Below are positions 1-5,803 of a DNA stretch of 6,360 nucleotides, piece after piece. A program made the translations under genes and the position numbers. The stretch's first letter is position 1; every line of letters begins with the position of its first letter. The stretch spans positions 1 through 6,360 of the forward strand of contig SUVZ01000225.1 in assembly GCA_015061765.1 (NCBI GenBank), read 5' to 3'. The DNA comes from Lentisphaerota bacterium. GTDB lineage: Bacteria > Verrucomicrobiota > Kiritimatiellia > RFP12 > UBA1067. The notes beneath the pieces are model-generated. The model was not told where the DNA came from, searched no databases, and was given only the letters and a program-made list of their open reading frames with translations.

Positions 1-321
1 ATCATCGCCCTTCGGCAGCTGCCTCACGTATGCCTTTGACGCATTGAGCAGCACCCGCTGCATGAAGTCCGGAAACCACTCCATCTGCATCTCGACGATG
101 AACTTGCGCCCGCCTGTCTCCTCACAGCGCACATCCACAATGGAGTTTTTGCCGAGCGGCGTCTCGGGAACCATCTCCGGCGGCATGTATTCTATCGATT
201 CTATCTGCTTGCCTTCGTCAAGAGGCAACAAGGCGTTAAGAAGGCTTATGACGAGATTCTTGTGCTCGCCGAAAACCTTCTTGAAGGTCACATCCGCCTT
301 TGGATCAAGGTACTTTGCCAT
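1..321 (-). CDS. Rpn / PD-(D/E)XK nuclease family transposase, N-terminal part
   Basis: The start codon is ATG at 321. The frame stays open to the window edge, so only the first 107 residues are present and the C-terminal part is missing. The start MAKYLDPKADVTFKKVFGE matches the opening of the PDDEXK_2 (Rpn, recombination-promoting nuclease) family. The nuclease core follows: KNSIVDVR with Asp63, then FIVEMQM with Glu77 and Gln79. Together these form the family's D...ExQ version of the PD-(D/E)XK catalytic site. E. coli Rpn proteins are known to be metal-dependent DNA endonucleases that promote recombination, and family members are often labelled transposases. No terminal inverted repeats or partner gene are visible, so mobility is not shown. 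An AGAGG-type ribosome binding site lies about 9 bases before the ATG. The gene is separated from the gene above by about 280 AT-rich bases and probably has its own promoter. The family call is firm; activity is inferred. Confidence 0.85.
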   Translation of the reverse strand, partial: MAKYLDPKADVTFKKVFGEHKNLVISLLNALLPLDEGKQIESIEYMPPEMVPETPLGKNSIVDVRCEETGGRKFIVEMQMEWFPDFMQRVLLNASKAYVRQLPKGDD

Positions 322-345
322 TTCTTCTGCCTCTTATTTCCGTTC

Positions 346-361
346 AAGGAAACAGTTCCTT
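346..361 (-). repeat. Small inverted repeat in the leader of the Rpn-type gene
   Basis: On the minus strand AAGGAA, a CTGT loop and TTCCTT form a perfect 6-bp stem with a 4-base loop, ending 25 bases before the ATG at 321. The upstream arm contains an AAGGA sequence, but it is too far from the ATG to serve as its ribosome binding site. It could be a leader hairpin or a short operator. A match this short can arise by chance in AT-rich DNA. Confidence 0.35.
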
Positions 362-377
362 AAAGAAAACAATGTAT

Positions 378-406
378 ATCGTACCAAAACCGACAGATTA
401 AATCAA
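378..406 (-). promoter_or_regulatory. Candidate sigma70-like promoter for the Rpn-type gene
   Basis: On the minus strand TTGATT (406-401) is followed after 17 bases by TACGAT (383-378). Each hexamer matches four of six positions of the -35 and -10 consensus, and the spacing is ideal. The predicted transcript would begin about 50 bases before the ATG at 321, a sensible leader length. TATACA, overlapping the right end, is an alternative -10. The call rests only on pattern matching in AT-rich DNA. Confidence 0.3.
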
Positions 407-578
407 TCTCTGCGCGGCAAAAGAGCGCATCGGAAAGTTTTTTTGGCACCTTATAAAACTCTGCGTCTCCGCACTTCCCGTGTTAAAAACAAAAATTTGC
501 CGGGAATTGTAGAATAGACTTGCAGTAACTTTCAGAACTTGCGTTTAGTTTTGGACACGACGGTCAAATCCACGTTTC

Positions 579-588
579 CGCAATTGCG
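579..588. repeat. 10-bp perfect palindrome CGCAATTGCG downstream of the XylR-like gene
   Basis: CGCAATTGCG reads the same on both strands and lies 15 bases past the stop codon of the XylR-like gene. No U tract follows it and it has no loop, so it does not look like an intrinsic terminator. A short symmetric site of this kind could be an operator for a dimeric regulator. No second copy was noticed elsewhere in the window. Confidence 0.3.
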
Positions 589-603
589 AGGCAAAAATAG
601 CGG

Positions 604-1776
604 CTACAATCTACTGCGCCATTCCTGCATCGTCATTCCTGTCATCTTCTTAAAATGGCTGCGCAGGAATGAACCTGAGCGATAGCCGCAGAAGTCCGCA
701 AACGACTCAATCTTCACATCAGGTTTAGAAAGGAGGTTCTTGACCTCCTCCAGTCTACGCTCGTTCAGCTTCTCCAGCACGGAACATCCTGTGACTTTTC
801 TGAACAGTCGTTCGGCCGAACTGCGCGATCCCCCCATCTGAGCAAGGACATCCGCGGCCTTTATGCCGCTGCAGGCTTTCACTCGTATTATCTCAAGCGC
901 GTCAGACACCATCCTGTTCCTGATTCGCGTAACGGCCGTGGACTGGCGCCGCACTATGCGGGCAGGACCAAACAGGCGATAGCCGCCGGCTTTTCCATTT
1001 CCGGACAACATGTCGAAAAGCGCTTCGGCGGCAAGATAGCCGGCTTTTCTGAAATCAGGCTCCACGCTTGTCAACGTCGGGCGCAGATGCTTGCAGCGGA
1101 TTTCTTCATTGTCTATTCCAATCACCGCCATCTGATGCGGAACATCTATGCCTAGCTCATAGCAGGCGGCAAGCGTCTGCTCTCCCATGAAATCGTTCGC
1201 CGCAAGTATGCTGCACGGCTTCGGAAGGTTCTTGAGCCATTGCCGCAATCTCATCTGGAGATCGAGCGCATCCTTGAATGGTCGGTCATGGTCATGCAGA
1301 AAGAAGTGTGCGCTGCTATCCACTCCAGCAGTTTCCGAACGAAATGCAGCTGCACGCTCATTCGACCAGTATGTTGGCTCAAGGAATCCCACGTACGCAA
1401 GATTCTCCCGTTCCAAAGATTTCAGCTCCTGCACCGCAAGACGTGTCGTGGAAGCGGAATCGTGTTTGACGAATGTCGTCGCCCGCCTTCGCTCCCATGT
1501 CCTGTTACCGTAGATTGATGGTGCCACATCGCAGAACACAACAGGGATCTTGCCGAATTTCAGAGGCGAAGCAAGCGTCTCGCCCACCACGCCTTCGACA
1601 ATGCAGCCGATAGGATTCCAGAAATCCAGGATTTTGCGTATGTCCGACTGCTGTTGGTCGCGGTCTATCGTAAGCACATGCCAGCCATGCTTACGGACAA
1701 AGGAATAAACACCCTCCAGTCTCCGCACTTCATGACGTCCGGAAGATTGAAAGAAACATACAATATCATGCTTCAT
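604..1776 (-). CDS. XylR-like transcriptional regulator: LacI-type ligand-binding domain fused to AraC-type DNA-binding domain
   Basis: This 390-residue protein matches the length and layout of E. coli XylR (about 392). Residues 1 to about 280 are a periplasmic-binding-protein (LacI-like) sensor. It shows the AANDFMGE (192-199) and VIGIDNEE (218-225) motifs, LTSVEPDF (235-242), and the family's linker PARIVRRQST (271-280). Residues about 286-390 are an AraC-type domain with two helix-turn-helices (about 302-328 and 353-376), ending FLRSHFKKMTGMTMQEWR. In this family a sugar binds the sensor and the dimer activates nearby catabolic genes. No sugar enzyme or sugar transporter lies in this window, so the ligand is unknown. 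The start ATG at 1776 begins directly with the first strand of the sensor, so little can be missing. The gene follows the phosphoesterase after 18 bases and has only a weak ribosome binding site, so it may be read from the same transcript. The family is certain; the xylose specificity is not. Confidence 0.93.
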   Translation of the reverse strand: MKHDIVCFFQSSGRHEVRRLEGVYSFVRKHGWHVLTIDRDQQQSDIRKILDFWNPIGCIVEGVVGETLASPLKFGKIPVVFCDVAPSIYGNRTWERRRATTFVKHDSASTTRLAVQELKSLERENLAYVGFLEPTYWSNERAAAFRSETAGVDSSAHFFLHDHDRPFKDALDLQMRLRQWLKNLPKPCSILAANDFMGEQTLAACYELGIDVPHQMAVIGIDNEEIRCKHLRPTLTSVEPDFRKAGYLAAEALFDMLSGNGKAGGYRLFGPARIVRRQSTAVTRIRNRMVSDALEIIRVKACSGIKAADVLAQMGGSRSSAERLFRKVTGCSVLEKLNERRLEEVKNLLSKPDVKIESFADFCGYRSGSFLRSHFKKMTGMTMQEWRSRL

Positions 1777-1794
1777 GCGTCTGACTAAACCTAA

Positions 1795-2958
1795 CTAAGG
1801 CAATCGCTTCAGTGTGAAGACGGTGATTTCGGACGGATTCAGGAGCCTGATCGGAAATCCGGCCCATTGGCCAGTGCCCGGCGAAACATAAAGGCGAAGA
1901 TCCCCCTCTTCGTAAAGTCCGCGCACATGGCGTTCGTTGCAACGCGACACTAGCCACGCAAGACCGGGGAATGCGCCACCATGGGTGTGTCCGGAAAGCT
2001 GAAGTTTCACGTTGCAGCTGCGGGCGGCAAGAAGCGTAGAGTGGGGACGATGGAAAAGCAATATCCTGAACGCGCCATCTGGCGCACCGGCAAAAGCCTT
2101 CATATGGTCGGGGTGCGGAAATTGAGCGCCGCTGTCGTATGTCTTCAGACCGTCCGGGCCGCGCCTGACCGCCGTCGCTGCGGCGACATCCGGCAAGCCC
2201 GCAACGACAATCGAATCCGAGCCGCGCACAATGTTGGTCCAGGAGTTCTCAAGCACTGAAATCCCGCAATCCAGAAGGAACGGCCGCCATTCGCCCCACC
2301 CCCAGTAATACTCGTGGTTGCCGGGGACAGCCACCACACCGTCCGGAGCGCTGAAACCGGAAAGAGGTTCAAGCTTGTGTCCGAGCTGGTCAACCCATCC
2401 ATCAACATAATCACCGGTCAGACATATGATGTCCGGCTTGGCGGCATTCGTGCGCTTTACTATCTCCTCGAACCGCGAACGCGGCGTTATCTGGGAGCAA
2501 TGAAGGTCCGACAGCTGGGCAATCCTGTATCCGTCAAACGCCGGCGGAAGATCCTTGAAGCCGAGCGAAATCTCCCTCACGCGCGGAATCTTCACGCACT
2601 CGTACGAACCCACAGCAGTCACAAGAACGGACAGCGAAACGAGAGCGAACGCCACAACCCGCCGCCATTTCACCGAAAGACGGCGGAAGAACAGATAGCA
2701 GGGAATCTGCATGAACAGGAAAATGCTCAACGCAGAATCAAGAGTCCCCCATGTGTACACGACAGCTGGGTGCCAGGCGGGATGGAACATACTGCCGGCG
2801 AACACAAGGTTCACCAGAAAACGGCACGAAACGAGAAACAGCGCCGCCGTCAGGAGCACCTGCGTGCGGCGTTTCAGACCAAGCCGCGGAAGAAGGAACA
2901 CGGACGGCACAAGCGCCGTCAAGAGCGCAAACGACAGAAACGCAATCCGAAAGCTCAT
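1795..2958 (-). CDS. Membrane-anchored calcineurin-like metallophosphoesterase (YkuE/YaeI-like)
   Basis: This 387-residue protein has about four hydrophobic helices in residues 1-120 (near 2-24, 32-55, 65-91 and 100-118), then a metallophosphoesterase domain. Its two-metal motifs are all present in order: DLH (151-153), GD (182-183), GNHE (213-216), a single His303 in LLFHRPH, and GHTHGG (323-328). The C-terminus GTGQWAGFPIRLLNPSEI is typical of the YkuE/YaeI branch, whose members hydrolyse phosphodiesters, in some cases lipid-linked ones. The substrate here is unknown. The frame is open to 3090, but ATG 2958 is preferred: it gives an ATGA overlap with the cstA stop, starts at the first membrane helix, and avoids 44 residues read out of frame through cstA. 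The catalytic domain could face either side of the membrane; the helix count does not settle this. The tight coupling suggests co-expression with cstA. Confidence 0.92.
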   Translation of the reverse strand: MSFRIAFLSFALLTALVPSVFLLPRLGLKRRTQVLLTAALFLVSCRFLVNLVFAGSMFHPAWHPAVVYTWGTLDSALSIFLFMQIPCYLFFRRLSVKWRRVVAFALVSLSVLVTAVGSYECVKIPRVREISLGFKDLPPAFDGYRIAQLSDLHCSQITPRSRFEEIVKRTNAAKPDIICLTGDYVDGWVDQLGHKLEPLSGFSAPDGVVAVPGNHEYYWGWGEWRPFLLDCGISVLENSWTNIVRGSDSIVVAGLPDVAAATAVRRGPDGLKTYDSGAQFPHPDHMKAFAGAPDGAFRILLFHRPHSTLLAARSCNVKLQLSGHTHGGAFPGLAWLVSRCNERHVRGLYEEGDLRLYVSPGTGQWAGFPIRLLNPSEITVFTLKRLP

Positions 2959-4403
2959 GATCTGCTGCCCCGACGGACAACCCAGAAGGCAAAAGCCGAA
3001 GACACAAACATGGAAACCGCGACTGCGGACACCATGGAAACTCCGCCGGGGATTATCCCCACAGGCATTCCGTCCCGGCCAGGCGTCCACAGGATAAACG
3101 TGGCGACAACCATCGTCATGAACATTCCAGGAAGAAGCGTCACCAGCGAGGCGAATTTCCTACCCTCCCTGAGCAGCCAGACGGTGCCAGCCATGAGAGT
3201 CGTCGCCGAAAGCATCTGATTGCCCCAGGCGAAATAGTTCCAGAGGTTGTTGAACGTCTTCGCGCTCTGATTGGACCACCAGAGAAGAAGCGACACGATG
3301 ATGATGAGCGGAAGACACGTCATGATGCGCGTAGAGAGCTTGACCTGATCAATTCTGAACATCTCCGAAATGCTCAGCCGCGCGCTTCTGAGGGCGGTGT
3401 CTCCACTCGTTATCGCAAGAACCACAATTGCAAACACCGTGACGCCGCCCATCCATTTGCCGAGAAAATGCGTCGTGATGTTGCCGAGCACGACGGGGCC
3501 GGCAAGGTTCAGGTTTGACGGCTCGATGTTGTACATCGCAAGCGCGGCGGCGGCCCAGATCATGGCGATCAGCCCTTCCGCCACCATCATGCCGAAGAAG
3601 GTGGGGCGTGCATGCTGCTCCTTGGTCATCGTACGGGCTACGATCGGACTCTGCGTGGCATGGAATCCGGATATTATGCCGCAGGCGATGGTCACGAAAA
3701 GACACGGGAAAAGCGGGTTCCGGTCCTGGAAGTCCGAGAAATGGGCGCAATCCGAGAGGATTGCCGGATTGGCAATCCCCGTCCAGACAAGGGCGGCGAA
3801 GATCGCAACCGAACCGATGATGAGCAGCGCCCCGAAAAACGGATATATGCGGCCGATTATCTTGTCCACGGGGAATAGGGTGGCGGCGATGTAGTAGACG
3901 AAGATTATGGCGATCGCCCACCAGAAGAAGGAGATGGAGGGAAGGACGGTCTTGTCTATCAGGTTTGCCGGAACATTGATGAACACCGCCACGACCAGCA
4001 GGAGCAGAATCGTCATCACCCATGAGAATACCGTCGCGTACGCACCTCCAAGATACTTGCGGACAAGTCTCGGCAGGTTGGCGCCGCCATTGCGCAACGA
4101 CATCATACCGCCGGCGAAATCATGCACCGCCCCCATGAGAAGACAACCGACAGGAATGACGAGCAGCGCTACCTTGCCGAACTTGATGCCGATTATCACG
4201 CCGATGACCGGTCCAACGCCAGCAATGTTCAGCAGCTGTATGAGCATGTTCTTCCAATGCGGCAGGGGAAGCGTATCGACTCCGTCCGGATTGGCTATCG
4301 CAGGCGGTTTGCGGTCGTCAGGACGGAATATCCTCTCGACGAACCTGCCGTACGTGAAATACCCTGCGACCAGAAACAAAATGCCGCCGAGAAACCAACT
4401 CAT
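2955..4403 (-). CDS. cstA: CstA-family carbon-starvation transporter, short form
   Basis: This is a polytopic inner-membrane protein of 482 residues. Family signatures are DGVDTLPLPHW (40-50), IAGVGPVIG (60-68), GAVHDFAGGMMSLR (91-104), SGFHATQSPIVARTM (245-259), SGDTALRSARL (333-343) and NYFAWGNQMLS (389-399). E. coli CstA and its relative BtsT import pyruvate, and CstA has also been tied to peptide uptake during carbon starvation. This protein is about 220 residues shorter than E. coli CstA (about 701). It matches the compact branch, which keeps the core and part of the C-terminal CstA_5TM region. Substrate is therefore inferred only. ATG 4403 is chosen over the in-frame start at 4439 because a strong AAGGAG lies 7 bases upstream and the protein then begins with MSWFLGGILF, the first membrane helix. 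The gene follows the DtxR-type repressor by 58 bases and its stop overlaps the phosphoesterase start. Confidence 0.94.
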   Translation of the reverse strand: MSWFLGGILFLVAGYFTYGRFVERIFRPDDRKPPAIANPDGVDTLPLPHWKNMLIQLLNIAGVGPVIGVIIGIKFGKVALLVIPVGCLLMGAVHDFAGGMMSLRNGGANLPRLVRKYLGGAYATVFSWVMTILLLLVVAVFINVPANLIDKTVLPSISFFWWAIAIIFVYYIAATLFPVDKIIGRIYPFFGALLIIGSVAIFAALVWTGIANPAILSDCAHFSDFQDRNPLFPCLFVTIACGIISGFHATQSPIVARTMTKEQHARPTFFGMMVAEGLIAMIWAAAALAMYNIEPSNLNLAGPVVLGNITTHFLGKWMGGVTVFAIVVLAITSGDTALRSARLSISEMFRIDQVKLSTRIMTCLPLIIIVSLLLWWSNQSAKTFNNLWNYFAWGNQMLSATTLMAGTVWLLREGRKFASLVTLLPGMFMTMVVATFILWTPGRDGMPVGIIPGGVSMVSAVAVSMFVSSAFAFWVVRRGSRS

Positions 4404-4410
4404 GATATAT

Positions 4411-4416
4411 CTCCTT
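4411..4416 (-). promoter_or_regulatory. Strong Shine-Dalgarno site of cstA (decides the start)
   Basis: AAGGAG on the minus strand lies 7 bases before ATG 4403. It is the strongest ribosome binding site in the window and fixes the cstA start at 4403 rather than 4439. The spacer plus the last G of the site form the palindrome GATATATC (4404-4411), which could be chance. Confidence 0.8.
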
Positions 4417-4432
4417 CGTATGCTAGACAGCA

Positions 4433-4454
4433 CCCGCAACCTTGACGTTGCGGG
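4433..4454 (-). repeat. Perfect 8-bp inverted repeat between the DtxR-type gene and cstA
   Basis: On the minus strand CCCGCAAC, a 6-base loop GTCAAG and GTTGCGGG form a perfect GC-rich hairpin 16 bases before the cstA ribosome binding site and 7 bases after the repressor stop. No U tract follows on the minus strand, so it is not a standard intrinsic terminator. It could be an mRNA-processing or stabilising hairpin, a partial attenuator that lowers cstA expression, or a DNA operator for a dimeric regulator such as the repressor next to it. The structure is seen; the role is inferred. Confidence 0.6.
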
Positions 4455-4461
4455 CTCATTT

Positions 4462-4872
4462 TCATTTCTTCATGTCTTCCGTATTCCCTGACGCTTTCTC
4501 TGCAGACCCCTTCTTGGCCTTCCGCAGGAAATCGCGGATGCGGTCCAAGGTCTCCGCCGATATTATGTGCTCCATCTGGCAGGCATCCTTGTCGGCTATG
4601 CGCTTGGAAACGCCCAGAAGCATCAGGAACTCGCGTATCTTGTTGTGACGGTTGAGAATCATCGTGGCGATGCGGCGGCCTTTCGCCGTAAGCTCCACGT
4701 CACCATACGGCTCCTGCGTGACGAGGCCAAGCTTCTTCAGTTCGGAAATACCCTTCACGACGCTGGGCATCTTCACCTTGAGGGAAGTGGCGATGTCACG
4801 CACGCGGGCACGGTTCTTCTCGTGTATCAGCACATACACGACTTCAATGTAATCTTCAAGAGACTTGGTCAT
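4462..4872 (-). CDS. DtxR/MntR-family metal-dependent transcriptional repressor
   Basis: This 136-residue cytoplasmic protein is close to B. subtilis MntR in size (142) and lacks the SH3-like third domain of full-length DtxR. Residues 1-60 are the winged helix-turn-helix (SLEDYIEVVYVL at the start, RVRDIATSLKVKMPSVVKGI as the helix pair). Residues 65-115 are the dimerisation and metal-binding domain. Likely metal ligands, aligned by eye to MntR, are Asp7, Glu10, His76, Cys98, Glu101 and His102. The tail from 117 is Lys/Ala/Glu-rich. Asp7 is the MntR-type residue, while Cys98 sits where MntR has Glu99 and DtxR has Cys102, so Mn versus Fe preference is unclear. ATG 4872 lies inside the parA 3' end (17-base overlap). 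An AGGAG 13 bases upstream is rather distant, so initiation may depend on translation of parA. No metal transporter gene is visible nearby. Confidence 0.9.
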   Translation of the reverse strand: MTKSLEDYIEVVYVLIHEKNRARVRDIATSLKVKMPSVVKGISELKKLGLVTQEPYGDVELTAKGRRIATMILNRHNKIREFLMLLGVSKRIADKDACQMEHIISAETLDRIRDFLRKAKKGSAEKASGNTEDMKK

Positions 4873-5803
4873 GACTGGTTTCAGGCTCCTGTGTTACGGT
4901 CTCAGTCTCGACTGCCACGACCGGAATCTCCGACGGCACCTGCACACCTTCGGCAGTTGCAGCCCCAACCGCCGCCGGTTCAGCTCCGGGAACCGCCGCC
5001 GTAGCCGACTCGACTTCATTGAAGCGCGTGGGCGTACGGGCGATAAACTCCTTGGCGAAAGCCCTATATGCGACGGCACCTTTGCAGGTCGGATCATAGT
5101 GGATCACGGGCTGTCCGTAGCTCGGCGCCTCGCTTGTACGGACATTGCGCGGAATCGTCGTCTCGTACACGCGGTCGCCAAACCTCTCCTTGACCATGGC
5201 GATCACGTCCCTGGTCTGAGTAGCGACCATGTTCACCATCGTGAGAAGGATACCGTTCAACTCAAGGTTCGGATTCGCACCTGCGCGAAGCTGTTCAAGC
5301 AGGTTCGTGATGAGCCCAAGCCCCTCCATCGCAAGGAACTCCGCCTGCATCGGAACGAGAACACCATCCGCCGCCGCAAGCGAGGATGTCATCACGATGC
5401 CGAGGGACGGCGGACAATCCAGAAGTATGTAGTCGAACACGCCGGACTCACGCACCGGCGCAAGCGCGTCGCGGATGACAGAAAGATGGTCTTCCCGGCG
5501 GGCGATCTCGATCTCCGCTCCCGCCAGATCGACTTCGGACGGAATGATGTTCAGGTTGTCGTAGGCGGTAGGCTGGATGACATCCGCAATCTCGGCGCTG
5601 CCAAGCAGAACCGGATAGATGGATACTCCCTCCTCCTTTTCCAGCCCGAGACCACCGGTTGCGTTCGCCTGAGGGTCTAGATCGACCACAAGCACCGTGC
5701 GGCTCCTGCGCGCCAATGCGGCGGCGAGGTTCACGACAGTCGTCGTCTTGCCTACACCGCCCTTCTGGTTTGCGATTGCGATTATCTTCGTGCGCTTTGT
5801 CAT
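4856..5803 (-). CDS. parA: ParA/Soj-type partition ATPase with low-complexity C-terminal tail
   Basis: This 315-residue MinD/ParA-family ATPase shows the deviant Walker A KGGVGKTTT (14-22, signature Lys14 and Lys19), the A' box VDLDPQANAT (40-49, with Asp41 and Asp43), and Walker B DYILLDCPPSL (124-134). The PRNVRTSEAPSYGQPV block (218-233) is typical of small Soj-like ParA proteins. Such ATPases dimerise on ATP, bind DNA non-specifically and move ParB-bound DNA. The core ends near 260; residues 261-315 form an Ala/Val/Glu/Pro/Thr-rich tail that appears disordered and is not part of the usual fold. ATG 5803 is chosen because the protein then starts MTKRTKIIAIANQKGG, like its relatives, and gives an ATGA overlap with the gene upstream; the 31-residue extension upstream is out-of-frame reading of that gene. 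No ParB gene follows; the next gene is a metal repressor. Chromosomal Soj or an orphan ParA-like positioning ATPase are both possible. Confidence 0.93.
   Translation of the reverse strand: MTKRTKIIAIANQKGGVGKTTTVVNLAAALARRSRTVLVVDLDPQANATGGLGLEKEEGVSIYPVLLGSAEIADVIQPTAYDNLNIIPSEVDLAGAEIEIARREDHLSVIRDALAPVRESGVFDYILLDCPPSLGIVMTSSLAAADGVLVPMQAEFLAMEGLGLITNLLEQLRAGANPNLELNGILLTMVNMVATQTRDVIAMVKERFGDRVYETTIPRNVRTSEAPSYGQPVIHYDPTCKGAVAYRAFAKEFIARTPTRFNEVESATAAVPGAEPAAVGAATAEGVQVPSEIPVVAVETETVTQEPETSHDQVS

Larger units (their letters stand above)
322..603. other. AT-rich intergenic region between the XylR-like gene and the Rpn-type gene
   Basis: This is the only stretch of the window near 300 bases without a gene on the minus strand. 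It is visibly richer in A and T than the flanking coding DNA, with several runs of A or T. It holds a possible minus-strand promoter (378-406), a small inverted repeat just before the Rpn-type gene (346-361) and a 10-base palindrome 15 bases past the XylR-like stop codon (579-588). A plus-strand reading frame crosses part of it, but that frame starts inside the Rpn-type gene on the opposite strand and resembles no protein. I see no tRNA, no clear riboswitch and no convincing intrinsic terminator with a U tract. Confidence 0.6.

Noticed and set aside
440..480. Small minus-strand hairpin TGCG-GAGA-CGCA followed by TTTT as a terminator of the XylR-like transcript
   Set aside because: The stem has only four base pairs and the T run is short, which is too weak to call in AT-rich DNA.
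44..517. Plus-strand reading frame across the Rpn-type gene and the AT-rich gap
   Set aside because: The minus strand carries a recognisable nuclease here. The plus-strand product has no family resemblance and runs on into non-coding DNA.
2959..3090. 44-residue N-terminal extension of the phosphoesterase
   Set aside because: This stretch is the out-of-frame reading of the cstA 3' end. The ATGA overlap and the first membrane helix place the start at 2958.
2314..3219. Long plus-strand reading frame of about 300 codons opposite the phosphoesterase and cstA genes
   Set aside because: It is antisense to two clear protein families, crosses their junction, and its product is Arg/Lys/Thr-rich with no recognisable fold. 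It reflects the codon bias of the minus-strand genes.
3349..4023. Second minus-strand frame of 224 codons within cstA
   Set aside because: It is a frame-shifted shadow of cstA, His/Arg/Pro-rich, with no known domain.
4433..4460. Intrinsic terminator on the plus strand (hairpin followed by T-rich bases)
   Set aside because: No plus-strand gene exists that it could terminate, and the T run is interrupted. It is kept only as an inverted repeat.
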